NCBI GenBank assembly: GCA_037074765.1
Contig: JBAMDO010000107.1
Location: 1-64,000, forward strand
Source: Mansonella perstans
Lineage: Eukaryota; Nematoda; Chromadorea; Rhabditida; Onchocercidae
Direction of reading: 5' to 3'
DNA: 64,000 bases
Shown: positions 12,701 to 24,414 of the stretch, one piece after another
How positions within the stretch are numbered: position 1 is the stretch's first letter
Layout: every line of letters starts with the position of its first letter
Position numbers and translations under genes: made by a program
The notes under the pieces: generated by a model
Database searches by the model: none
Told to the model about the DNA's origin: nothing
What the model saw: the letters and a program-made list of their open reading frames with translations, nothing else

Positions 12701-15029
12701 CCAAAATGTCTTAATTATCAAATTCCTCTTACTAAATTTTTTTTTCAAAATTAAAGAATTATATTGCTTGCATAATTTCGCCAACACCTTAAATAGGGAT
12801 GAATTCAATTCAAAAAATAAACTAAAAGACCAAAAGACATATACCTAACCACAGACAACGAATCATACTATATTATACTAAGTCTTTACAAAAAACTGAA
12901 ACAGCAATCTAATGACTTAAACATCTAATTTTTAAAACTTAAACTAATTCAGTAAAAGCTAAGGGATTATCCAAAATTAGTTTTTTCTTTTTCACATGAG
13001 TTAATTTACATAATTAATTGGAATTGAATAAGTCACTTAATTTTATGCCCGCTAGCTAATCTGTAACAGTCTAATTAATTCATTAAAGGTTCAAAACAAA
13101 GTGTTTTAAAATTGTCTTCAACAAAATTACGTTATTCTTCTAATGGGTGATTTAAACATTCATTATTCATTAATCATTCATTACTGCCACTTTTCCAATA
13201 ACACGCTGTGTATTTTATTTATCTTAAGTTGATGGAAATGATGCTTAATAATTTCGAACTGTACTATATTTAAAAGTATTAATTAATTCGGATTAATTAC
13301 CTACTTGATTAAATAATTTGTCAGCATGAAAGTGTTCGGAATGATTTTCTACCTAATTTACATTCTAACTGTTGTGATTTTATTTGGAATACTGAAAGCA
13401 ACCATTTATCTTTTCTTGTAAATAAATTCAGACAATGTTTCTATCAGTGACATAATTCAAATATAACTTATGATAGTAAAACTGAAAAATGTAGCATAAA
13501 TTAAAAGAATTTTGAAGTAGTGCAATATTGCAATTAAATAATTTGATTTGCTAATGAATTTCATATGCCACTGCAAACAATATAATTATTCTAATTAAAA
13601 TAAATACTGATTATTTTAATTTCTTTTTAAATCCCTTTGAAAATTTTGAACAAATATTTTTTCTGAAAAGAAAATTGATTGCACATAAAATAATTTTAAC
13701 GTTTTAATTGTTATTGCCAGCATTTATAGTTTGAAAATAAATCAGAAATACATATGAAAAGAAAATCATCATTAATTTTTTTCATTTGCAATTCTGATAT
13801 GACTTTCGGTGAAGTAATTTATTTTTACATTAGCTTAGTAATTGAACAAACTTTTTTGAATTAAAAAAAATGAATGAAATTTTTGTTTTTCAGATAGTTT
13901 AACTAACAAGCGAATTATGATTGACGATAATGAGTAAAGACTGGAAATTTGAACAACCTAAATTAATTGATTAATGAGTGTTGGCTAAAATTTGAATAAA
14001 TAGGATAGACTAATTAATCATTGTTTGCAAAATATATCAATACCCGATGAATTATAAAGAGCAGATTAAAAGTCGGACGGACAGGTAAAAGGATTTAATT
14101 ATTATTGTTGAAGAAAAATGCAAAATAACGAAGAGCTTAGTAATAGGAAACTACTAGGTTAATTAATATGCTAGTAATTAACAACTCCTGCAATTACTAT
14201 AGTTAGAGTTGAAGAATGCGAAAATGAGCCTGGTGATAAGAGGATATATTAATATTTATTATAGAATACAACGGATTGAATGTTTAATTAATCAAGCAAA
14301 TAATTTCATTAGACCAAAATAAAAAATGAAAGAATTACAAAATTACTAAAAAACGATTTACATATTGAAAAAAAATTATTGCGGACTTAATTAATCATTT
14401 GCACTAATAATTAATAAAAATGTTTTGTCGATATAATTAGCGATGAATGAGTAACTTATCAACTATAAGTGAGTAGATGAGTAACAACTGTCAATTATCA
14501 ACAATTAATTATCAAACATATGAATTTCAACAAAATAAAATGTCCCATTTGATAATTTTTTGAAGCTTTACAATTTTGCAGCTCACTATGAAAACATACC
14601 ATTATAATTTGTAGATGATATTGATAATGGTTGTGTTTGTTCGAGAAAAATACCACATTTCTTGACTTGTTGCCTAGATTTCTTGAATGTTGGCAATGAG
14701 TCCTTGTCGATATGATTTAAACTATCACCAATCATTGCTTTATAATTAATTTGTGGTGTTTGCGGTACAGTAAAGATGGTTCTGGATTGTATCGTCAAAT
14801 TTGGCTTTTTTGGACAATCATAAGCCATAAATAGCATTTTTCGAAGTCGCTGAGCAAATGAACAACAACCGATATTTTTACCATGATTTTCTCGAATTGA
14901 TAGATCACAATGGTCAGAAGTGATAAAATCTGCATCACTTCTGATTTTATGTCTATCATTTCCGATAAAATTTTCCAGTGCGAATTTTTCCATCAAATAC
15001 TTTTGATTAAAAAAAGTCACACGAGTCAT
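3751..15029 (-). CDS. Unrecognised protein, four in-frame 5' exons with very long introns (partial)
   Basis: Minus-strand exons 15029-14600, 6041-5859, 5305-5216 and 3882-3751. The splice phases match at every join (one base carried over, two supplied) and the reading stays open. The gene continues past the left edge. The first ATG at 15029 is preceded by an in-frame stop and by an acceptor-like CATCAG at 15033, so this could be a trans-spliced start, or an internal exon of a longer gene that includes 18884-19557. The roughly 280 visible residues are polar, rich in Ser, Thr, Pro, Arg and Tyr, with no signal peptide or membrane segment; a basic RFRRRESEDG stretch opens exon 2. An intracellular N-terminal region of a large neuronal membrane protein would fit this exon pattern, but I do not recognise the family. 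The 8.5-kb second intron is far longer than any other in the window. Confidence 0.6.
8036..8335. repeat. GTGGTA/GTAGTGGTG trinucleotide minisatellite
   Basis: About 300 bp of GGT, AGT and GTA triplets on the plus strand. All frames are open through it, giving poly-Val or Gly/Ser on plus and His/Tyr on minus, so the open frames are compositional. Strand asymmetry is extreme: almost no C on plus. Confidence 0.9.
8801..8868. repeat. CT microsatellite
   Basis: TCTCTCT-rich run with CG and CA interruptions. Confidence 0.85.
9040..9430. other. Polypurine tract
   Basis: About 390 bp dominated by A and G on the plus strand, with repeated GAAGAGAG-type motifs and two occurrences of a segment containing GAATCGA.TGAAATGAGAT (around 9184 and 9342). 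The long minus-strand open frames over it are Phe/Ser/Leu-rich low-complexity artefacts. Confidence 0.7.
11983..12221. repeat. Dispersed pair of about 50-bp direct repeats
   Basis: The segment at 11983-12033 (TGAAATTCACGACA... CTCCGAACAG) recurs diverged at 12172-12221, spaced by about 190 bp. Both copies contain TTTTTCTTCAAT and TCTCCGAA. Function unknown. Confidence 0.75.
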
Positions 15030-15032
15030 TGG

Positions 15033-18000
15033 CTGATGAAGATGATTGATGCATTTGTCGATTAATTAGAGTTTTCATTCGTATCGGCGATTTCCGGTAA
15101 AATTTTCTCGATCTCAAAGAAGATTGATAAAAAGTACTATCAGAACAACATTTGTACAACATTTCGATATGATCGTAATTTAACCGATATGAAAGATCGA
15201 CTTACAGTGTACCGTAATAATTGACCTGTAAACGTATTTGTATAAATTACCAGGAGTCACTGATTAATTCCATTCTGCTTTATCGTCTGCGCATTTTTCC
15301 TGTTGATTTTATTACTATTACTTTTTTTTGGCTCCCGCAATGTCGTTAACCTTATTATTGTTGTTGTTATTGCTGCTGTTGTTGTTGTTGTTGTTGCTGT
15401 TGTTACCTTTTGTTGGCGCTATTTTTGCTGTTTTTGTTAAAAATTTTTCAAATATCTTTTTGTAAATATCTCACTAACTGCCCTCATATGCCATAAACAT
15501 TAAAATATGAAATTACTGAATTTAATGAATTAATGAAATTCTTGAATTTGCTGAATTAATGAAATTCAGTAATTGAATACTAATTTGCCCATTTCATTGA
15601 AAATACATAATTTAAAAAAAAGGGTGAATTGGAATTAAATTTTTAACAGTGACAATAAGTAAATAAATAAACCTTTCATCAAATGAAATTAGCATCTGAC
15701 GTTTGATTAATGCCAAATTAAAATTTTCAGCAGGAAAATTTAAATTGACAGTAGAAACAATGGAAAATTTTGCACATCTATCGAAAACAAACGTGAAAGA
15801 AGCACATAGCAATTGAAAAAAATGTTAAGTGAATAAAAACGAATTTGAAAATTTGAGTTTACTGTGGACACTTGTGTAATGGAACCACAAATAAAACTTA
15901 TTCTTAGAAGTTAAAAATAAACAAAAAAAACCTAATTAATTTGCAAGTCATTCAATATAATAGCACTGCTTTCGTTGTTGGATTCTCAAAAAAATTAAAT
16001 ATTTAAATGGTTGTTTTTTATATAAAATTTAAAATAGTTCAGGATTTCGAAATCTATATTTTCTAAGCGTGATGATGCCGGATTTTCACAACATAGAAAT
16101 AAATGATCACACTTGTCTTAAATGATTAGAACTGCATTAAATCTATGCAAATACTGTCCTTCTGTACTTATTTTAATTTCAAATGAAAAAACTAATTGCC
16201 TGAATTAATTTTTTCTTTTGATTTTAAAATAATTTTCGAAGGTTTTTTCCGCAATTTTAAATTTTTAAAACTTTTAATTTTTTGCTATTACTTTAAATAA
16301 AATATTGAACTGAAAAAAAAAGGAAAAGAAGAAAAGAGAAAGAAATTAATTTTAGTTTCATGGATAGCATTGACAGAACTACTTTCAAAAATCCTTCCCA
16401 TTCGAGAACTTCGAATCTCTTATTGATAATGATACTAAGGAAACTTGAAAAAATTCTGGTAAAAAATTGAAGAAATTAAGTTTCTTGAGAAAAAAGCGAA
16501 CATTGGATAAGAATAAACTGAATATTCTTAATATTGTATTTTATGACTTTCGATATCGTATTTATGACTTTTAGCAATATTGTATTTGGTAAAAAAAGAA
16601 AATTATGTACTGCAAAACCAGGTGCAGTAATGGAAAATTTTCATGGTACAGTGTACGAAAAATTTAACACTTACATAAAATGCATGCAAAAATGTATACG
16701 GTAATGATGTACATTTACCGTATAATCTAAGATAGGAATATTGTAAATGAAAGGAAAAGCTGCTAATTTATAATATAACCGAATGCGGTAAGAGAAATGA
16801 AATGATAGGATAAATGAAATATTTAGCAATATGTTAAATGAAATTAACTAAACATTTACTATTTATTTAAATGTGACTATAAAAGCAAAAAAAATGGATT
16901 GATGCTACAGGTGACAAACAAGGACGTAAGTTGATAGTTTATTTTTATTTATAATAAATGGAAATAATTAAAATTATTCCATAATTTAAAAAAGAAAATG
17001 AATATCGATGAAAAAGATTGATAAAATAGTGGCACAAATAAGTGATTATACATGTGCATTTTTCTACAACTATTTTGTTCCAATTTATTGATTGCAAAAT
17101 GTTTAAAAAAAAGTTTTTACCCCTCTAAAACAGTTGTCATTAAGCCAGGATAATTAATTAGTATAATTTTGGGACATTAAAGAGAAATGGAACAAATATT
17201 TCTTTAATTTTTTGTACCAGAAATGAATTCTTGAGTTAAAACAATCATAGTTTTAATTGATGATTGATGACATAAAGAAAAATAATGATAATGTTGAGAT
17301 GAATGACAGATGATAATGTTAATGAATTATTAAGATAATTGAAAATCTCTAATGAATGTAAATTATATATCCACGGCTTTTTTTTAATAGTTTTTTTTTT
17401 TCCATTGCAAAATTTAACCATGTAAAATTAATGACGAGATTTTTTTTATTGTCAAATTAGGCAATGGTATCACTAATTGTATCACTATCATATATCAAAT
17501 AATCTATCACTATCACTATCAGTACAGTAATTCATTTCTACTCCAACAATAGCAAATAAATCAGTGTGTGAATTTCACAGATAGCAATGCAATGAAAAAA
17601 AAAAACAAATTTGCCAATTTATAAATGCAAAGATTTTTGAAATCGAAAATTTTCTCAAAGTTCTCATTAATTTTTAAAATTTTCAATTTTTTTTTTTCGT
17701 CATCATTAATTCTTTTTCTTTTTGTATAATGATAAAAGATGTTAAAGAAATGAAAGAAGGAAGAATAATTGTTTTTGCTTTCTCATCATTGCTCGAAAAA
17801 ATTAACACAAAAAAAAAAAAACTTCAAAAAGAAAGCTAACCGGTTGAAACAGAGAAAGTATTTGTGAGAGAGAGAGAGGTAAAGGGCAAAGAAGGAAAAA
17901 AAAAAGAGTGCAAATGTAAAAATTCTCACCGGAAATTCCGAAAAAAAAAAAACAAAAAACAAAAAAAAAAATGAATAAATAAATTTATAGAAGAAGAAAA

Positions 18001-18883
18001 CGCTTATAAATATTGGCAGATAAAATAAAATTAGCTAGAATTAAATTAAGTAAAAAATGATTTTTTCATTAGTTTAATTTGAATTAATTTGAAAAATAAT
18101 GTCACTTCTTTTATAAATGTCAATTTTCAAATGAACAATTATATTTGAGTGAAAATGAACTAGGAAGAAAAGCAATGATATCAATCTAAACGTTTAATTA
18201 TTTTGAATATTTGAAGCATAGCAGTCAGTGTAACTTTACTAATTTAATATTAATTTGAAAATTGAAAATTGTATCAATGATATTAATAATCATTTCATAT
18301 TATCCAACAGAGTTTACAATACTTTCTCAAATTATCAGACGCTGTAATTTTTCTTTGTTTCAACAATCAATACTTATTAATTTTACTTCCTGTTAGTCTT
18401 ATCTTACTTTATCGTATCAATCACCACCTGACAAAACTCTTGTCACATTATAATTTCATTCCTGTCAACTGACCTCTATCTGACTCTATGCTATTTTTGC
18501 TTATTTGCACCATTTTACAGTAATATTTAAAAATTGTAAACCTATCTTGTCCTATCTCATAAAAATTATTATTGTCATTATTAGCATTATTATTACTATC
18601 ATCACTTTCATTACCATTAGTGATTACTGTCATTATTGCTACCATCATTGTTTACTATTACTAACATTATTATTAATATTATCGTTACCTTTACAGTAAT
18701 TTTATTGCACATTTTTGTTGTCATTATGAAAATTTGTTCATGAAATATTTTAATTTGTCAAAACTACCTTCAGATGTTCTATGTATTTTTAGCGTTAATA
18801 TATCATCCAAATCGCTTCTGAATATGAGGATAAATAATTTGCAAAATTTAGTTAGACAAACCCATTTCCGGATCCGACATTAC
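15033..18883. other. Non-coding AT-rich stretch
   Basis: No supportable exon. Holds a TTG/CTG triplet repeat (15351-15411), homopolymers and GA runs near 17866. If the exons at 18884-19557 belong to the same gene as 14600-15029, this is an intron. Confidence 0.45.
15351..15411. repeat. TTG/CTG triplet repeat
   Basis: Imperfect (TTG)n with CTG and TTA interruptions on the plus strand. Confidence 0.85.
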
Positions 18884-19557
18884 CATCAACACATTATCGT
18901 TTCCGTAATTATTAATGCAATTGATACGACATGGCGGAAAATCTGTTGCTCCTGATCGAACATCAAATATGGAATCTGATTGTGAATCAATATTGCTTAA
19001 TAAATCTGAATCTAAATAAATAACCAATTTTATCATCTCCAAAAAAGAAGAAAAAAAACTTTGCAAAATCAAATTCAATTTTAAAATTGAAAATTTTGAA
19101 TGCTAAAAATCTTAACCGTTAAACAGATAATAAACATAAAGTTCGCAATCAATCAGTAAATTTAATAAGTAAGTATTAATTAATAAGTGAATTATCTTTA
19201 CTGAATCCACAGTATTAGGAATATCAAAAGTGAATAATGCATTCATAGTATTACTGTCAAAGTATGTTCTGCATTTTTAATTGTCCGATCATCAAATATA
19301 TCAGGAATATTAGGTGTAACAAGAATATCACCAGAGGAGATCGCCGAAACAGCGCCATCATCATCCAACTGGATTGGTTTTTTGATGACAGATCGTTTGA
19401 TGATTTCATAACCTTTTTTTATGAATGAAATGACGGAACAATGCGTGTCATCACGTTGTGCAGTGGTCATTACGTCTTGACTTGGAGTTTTAACGTCTAT
19501 TACCTTGAAATATTCTCTAACAAAACTAGTATAAATTTTTACAAAAGAAACAAGCAT
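18884..19557 (-). CDS. Candidate upstream coding exons, product unknown
   Basis: Two minus-strand segments look coding. One is 19011-18884, after a TTATTTAG acceptor and before a GTAATG donor, encoding an acidic Ser/Asp-rich stretch with SDLLSNIDSQSDSIFD. The other is about 19557-19332, encoding ISFIKKGYEIIKRSVIKKP followed by DDDGAVSAISS. A donor GTGATA at 19331 leaves one base, which fits the first phase of 19011. The 18884 end is phase 0 and could join 15032 (CCA ATG). They may therefore be 5' exons of the gene at 3751-15029. The first exon's true start is not clear, and 19331-19243 remains open, so the donor may lie further on. Confidence 0.4.
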
Positions 19558-19690
19558 AGGTAACGCGAACAGTATGCAATTAATTATTTTATAAAATATT
19601 TCAAAACAAATAAAATATAAGTTATTGAATGCTTTAAAAGATTTTAAAAAAAATCACTTAATAAATAAATTAAACAGAAATTAGAAAATT

Positions 19691-19804
19691 CAAGAAGTGC
19701 TAATTGACGTCATAACCTTGTTGTTCAATTGTTAAGTATGTCATTTTCAAGAAGTGTTAATTGACGTCATAACTTTATTGTTCAATTGCTAAGTAAATGT
19801 GTCA
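19691..19804. repeat. 57-bp tandem duplication
   Basis: Copies start at 19691 and 19748 (CAAGAAGTG.TAATTGACGTC). They differ by only a few substitutions, and each contains a TGACGTCA palindrome. Confidence 0.85.
19705..19769. promoter_or_regulatory. Pair of CRE-type TGACGTCA palindromes
   Basis: Perfect 8-bp cyclic-AMP response element palindromes at 19705-19712 and 19762-19769, 57 bp apart. CREB/ATF bZIP dimers bind this site. They lie upstream of the candidate minus-strand exon starting at about 19557, in a position suitable for a promoter. Function is inferred from sequence only. Confidence 0.4.
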
Positions 19805-22209
19805 TTCTGCTTTCTCATTAATACGGCGAAGCAAAAATACCCCTAAAAAACGTTTGCATCGAAAACGTGACTTTTTCTGCGCCTTTTTGGATCTCTAATA
19901 CGTCTACTAAGATATATGATACATCTAGTTAAGTATATATCTAGTAAACATATATTTAGATTAGTTATATGTATCAAGCAATACTGCAATGCAAGAATAC
20001 GCTCTACTAAAACGTAATGCGTCAAACGTAATGTTATTTTATATCAAAATAAATGTAGACAACCAAAATATTTTATTATGCATGAAGCACGTTAATGTAT
20101 TACCAAATTTGTCATAAATAGAACAAATATACGTGAGTAAAAACAAAAAACGTAAACAAATACACTTATCTAAATGCATACATATGTTAATGCAAATAAA
20201 GCAAAATTATAAGGTAGCACTTATGGTAAATTCGAAATCATAAATATTCATTCGTTTTTACGCAATCCCATTTGGGCGGAAAGCGTATATTTTTCATAAT
20301 GCATATTTTTGCATAATATGCAAATTAATCATTCACGTTTTGCATTTAATTTACATTATTTCAGTGAGTGAAAATCTTGTTATCACTGCAAAACGCAAAA
20401 TTTATTGATAGAATTAAATGCTACGTAACAATATATGACATACAGCTGATCAAATATTGTTTTTTGCAAAAAATTATTTACGCTGTCTTTTCACGTAATT
20501 GACACTTCATAATGAAATAATCATTCTAACGCCAAAACATAAAAATATTCAATTTGCAATCCTTTCTGCAATAGGGATAAATTGAAAGATTTTTTTTCAA
20601 CTCATAAAGTAAAAGACAGTTCCTTTTAATTAGTGATTTCTCAATGTCACAATTTTTATGTGCTTTTGAAGTTCAATTTTGGCATTAAAATATCCAATAG
20701 AAAAAAAGATAAAAGGAACGAATATGAAATTATGTATTAGTGCATTTTCTTATAATTTTATTTAGTTTATAAATAGATATAAGATCATGTAACTCGTAAA
20801 GATTTACGTTGTATGTCCAAATGGTTATTAAAAAAAATAAGTTAATGAAAAGTTTTCAAAGTTATTTAGTAAAAACGTTTTTGCATCTTTTATTTTCTAA
20901 ATGAAACTCTATTTTATAACTTATTGTAATTTTCGCTAACCTACGATATCAAAGGTTTGATATATTTTATTTATTTATCCTACAGCACTTAGAAAATGTT
21001 TGTTTGACGCCTTTGCTTATGCAAAATCACTTAACAATTTCAATGAATATAATTTATCAATTATTTTTGCTAAATTTAAAAAAAAATTGCCATTCAACAA
21101 AATGTAATTCAATTAACAAAAACCAGTTTCTTGTTTTAAATCGCATCTTTCAAAAAATTCAATTACATGAAGTGATATTGGAACTACAATAATAATAATA
21201 AGAGAAGATTGTATGCACAATTATATAGATAACAAAGGAAATTGATTGCTTATATACAAATAAGATTTTAAACAAGATGAGAAGAAATTTGAGAGAAAAT
21301 GGGTGCAATTATTTAGGCGTAAAAGTGTAGCAATTTAAATACCGTATAACATAAATTATAATTAAGGTTACGCAATTTAAATACCGTATAACATAAATTA
21401 TAATTATGATTACGGAAATTATTTTAAGTTAAGAAAGATAATGTGTGTTTGATAGGGAAAAGGTCAAGTATTAAGAAATACTGACTTTATTGTGAGATTA
21501 AGTATTGAGAGAAATCTAGCCTAAAAATTTTTTTATTCGTACCAGTTAAGATTGATTGCATCAGAATGGTATGAGAAAAGAGCAATGATGAATCAAGTTC
21601 CGAAAGTTGATAAAAAAAAAAAAAAAAACACTTTTCAAGATTGGCAAACAAAAGAGTTAAAAAAATTCGTAGTAAAAAAAATGCCCAGTGAATGAAAGTA
21701 GTGAAATAACCTTGATGAAATTGCATTCTATTGATTATTTTTTTCCCCTGTGTGAATTTGTCTCAATTAGACTATGCTATCATTGATAAAAATTATATTC
21801 TTTATTAATTAATTAATAATTAATTGATAATAATCCTTTCACATATATCCTGAAAGACTTTCTTCCATTAGTTTGATTCAATTATTTAATACTTCCAGAT
21901 AATTTTTTTCTCTTGATACTCTTGTTCTGTTTGAATAATACAGTATTCAGCAATGAAGAATTTAATAAATCCACACAACGCTTCTTAAACGTCCGTGCTA
22001 CTATTAAGTATCCATGCATAGTTTATTTAAATTCCAACCATTGAAATTATTTAGCATTTTAAATTTTTTGTTATTGAAACTCTTTAAATTACTTCTAAGT
22101 GTTGTATTATTCAGGAAGAATAACTTCTGAAGCAGTGTCTTTGCAGTCTGAGTTTTCTGCAATTAACTTCACTTTTTTAAACTTCTGTTGCTAGCATTGC
22201 AGGATTTTT
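19805..22209. other. Non-coding AT-rich stretch
   Basis: No supportable gene. It contains a 42-bp tandem duplication at 21330-21413. The open frames at 19843-20025, 21004-21192 and 21487-21726 are short, hydrophobic or low-complexity and lack splice context. Confidence 0.5.
21330..21413. repeat. 42-bp tandem duplication
   Basis: Two nearly identical units starting GCAATTTAAATACCGTATAA at 21330 and 21372. Confidence 0.85.
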
Positions 22210-23063
22210 GATTTATCGAGAAATGACCAGCAGCCTTATTGCTTGCATAATAGATGCACTAATTTCACTTTCTTTGCTTTGTAGCCTGACTATTGTCTGG
22301 AATTAGCAATCGATTAGCAAAAAATGATCAAAAAGAATAATTTCTATTTGAATGATCGGATTGAACTTTCTCTTTGAATTATTCGATTGAATTTCTTCGA
22401 TTTCTGCTATTCGAGAGTTTCTGTAACCAACCATTGTTCAACTTTTTTTTTGTTGGTAAAACTTGTCCAATAGCTAACTCGATATTTTAGATTCTATTGC
22501 GATCTTGATATTGCTCTAGGTTTTCACCTATTGCTTCTGTTGTCTGAGTATTCTTTCAATTTCTTCGATTGTTGATTTCCAGTGCCGGTAATTTTGTTTT
22601 ATAGAAGTGAGCTGATAATAGAGTAATTTTTTTATAAAGTAGAATCGACCAAATTTTTCCGCAGTGTTTTTCCTACAATAATATAATTTTTAGGGGCCCT
22701 ATTCAGGACTCATGGACGCTTTCTTTTAAATAAAATATTCATTGATCTAGTTTTTGTATGTCTGATATTTCTTGGAAGTGTACTGAAGCGTCGAAGCTAC
22801 TTTGAGATCATCACTAAATATTGATAGTAACAATTGAGAGAAGTTTATATTTGGGCAACAGGCTGCTTGATCCTCTTCCCTTTGCTAAGTTTAGTGGTTT
22901 GCTCTTTTGGTTTCTTGAGTTACCGTTGAAAAGCTGGCTCAGAATCCTCTTTACACATAGTTAATGCTCCAACAGTTTTTTTACCTTCGCTAATTAAGTT
23001 TAAAATGCCTTTGGGATTCTCGGCCTTCACCGTATATTTATCTTCTTCCTTTTCTTGATTGAA
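22210..23063 (-). pseudogene. Possible decayed fragment of a muscle-type Ig-domain protein
   Basis: The minus-strand open segment 23063-22920 follows a TTTTAG acceptor and encodes a stretch with DKYTVKAENPKG. This matches the F-G strand signature (Y.V.A.N..G) that ends I-set immunoglobulin domains of titin/twitchin/UNC-89-type proteins. Further on is EDSEPAFQR, reminiscent of an inter-domain start, then a stop. Downstream on the same strand, 22296-22214 encodes another open stretch (TIVRLQSKESEISASIMQAI) after a TTCCAG acceptor, and intervening frames are broken. I infer an old fragment or retrocopy. It could also be chance similarity, or a poorly resolved live exon, since a GTAAAA donor follows NLISEG. 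Confidence 0.3.
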
Positions 23064-23650
23064 GCTAAAATTTGATGAATATACTGCAGTTTTTCATTTT
23101 ATTATGTTCGATCATTTTTTTTATCTTAGCTCGTTAAAATTGTGGGTAATTAAGAAAATTGAAAAGTGGGTAATTAAGATTTAAGCAATTTGAAATTATG
23201 ACATAATTGTGAATAATTTAAAAGTGAGTGATTAAGATTTGGGCAATTTATAAATATGACATAATCAAAGTAAAAGAAAATATTAAATAGCAATTTTTTC
23301 TTAAAATTGAAAAAAGTGTCAAATGAAGTGCACAAGTACAATAAATAAAAAAAATTGATGATTTATTTCTGATTATTTGAAATCAAGGCTAAAGTATTTG
23401 TTTAATTCATCGTCATCATTGATGACTGTATTTTACTTTTTTATTCATTTCTTCGCAGTGATTTTAACTTTTACGTGTCATATGATTGATTAATAGTATG
23501 CATTAGAGTGGCATTTCGGATGAATCAAAAATTTATCACTGATATCAGAAAATGCGATACGGCATTATCATACACAGATGAAAAATTACTTAACATATTT
23601 CACTTTTCCTTTTTTCGTCTTAAAAATGTACCGGTGATAAGTGTATTTTC

Positions 23651-24390
23651 ATCAGCTATTAAAATCGTACACATTAAAAACTTACCGGAAGAGATTGTTT
23701 TTAAACTCATAAATTAACAATGGTTAATGCGCGCAAGTGATCAAAATTTCAAGTTATTATTAAATCTATAGTTAGTATATCAAGCTGTCGGTAATTTCAT
23801 GAATTAATAGTTAGAAATTATTAATATACGCAACTAATTAACACTGTTAGCAACAATAGCTATTAGCAAATCTGGTGGCGTTAAAATTCTACACAATCAC
23901 TAAATATTCTGAATGTAAGCTGTTAAAATAACGAAACTTTTAAACCATCAAAATCATTAATGATAATTAATTAACCACGAAAAATCACAAGCTCTGTTAA
24001 TTATAAAAAATTATAGGAAGCAATTTCGCTGTTCTTTATTTGCCTTTCTATTATTAACTTAACAGGAAAAAGGCATGTCATGAATTCATGATCAGAGATG
24101 TATCTTACTTTTCGATATCACTAAAAATTTATGAAATTTAAGAGTTTTAAGCTTCCTGATCAATTTTTTTAAAAAATTATTAAGAAATAATTATTTGAAT
24201 TTTTATATTATAAATTAGATGATCACAAATCTTTTCATTGTTAAATACTGACAAAACATCCATAAATTTCCAATTCAGGCATGGATAATTTTTCGGCATA
24301 ATCTGCTTATCCCCTTTTATTTGACTTTAGAAATTTGTAAAATTTATTTGCCATTAAAATCATACACATTAAAAGTTATTCAGCAAATTT
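23651..24390. repeat. Diverged dispersed duplication
   Basis: A segment around 23656-23716 (ATTAAAATCGTACACATTAA, then a CTCATAAATTAA end) resembles 24354-24414 (ATTAAAATCATACACATTAA, ATTCATAAATTTAA). The short open frame 23508-23717 lies over the first copy and is probably not a gene. Confidence 0.5.
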
Positions 24391-24414
24391 TTTTTAATTC
24401 ATAAATTTAATTTA

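Larger units (their letters stand above)
6042..14599. other. Giant intron (about 8.5 kb)
   Basis: Lies between two phase-compatible minus-strand exons (14600-15029 and 5859-6041). It contains simple repeats, a polypurine tract and a dispersed 50-bp duplication, but no convincing exon. Intronic enhancers or a nested RNA gene are possible, though I see no structural evidence for either. Confidence 0.5.
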
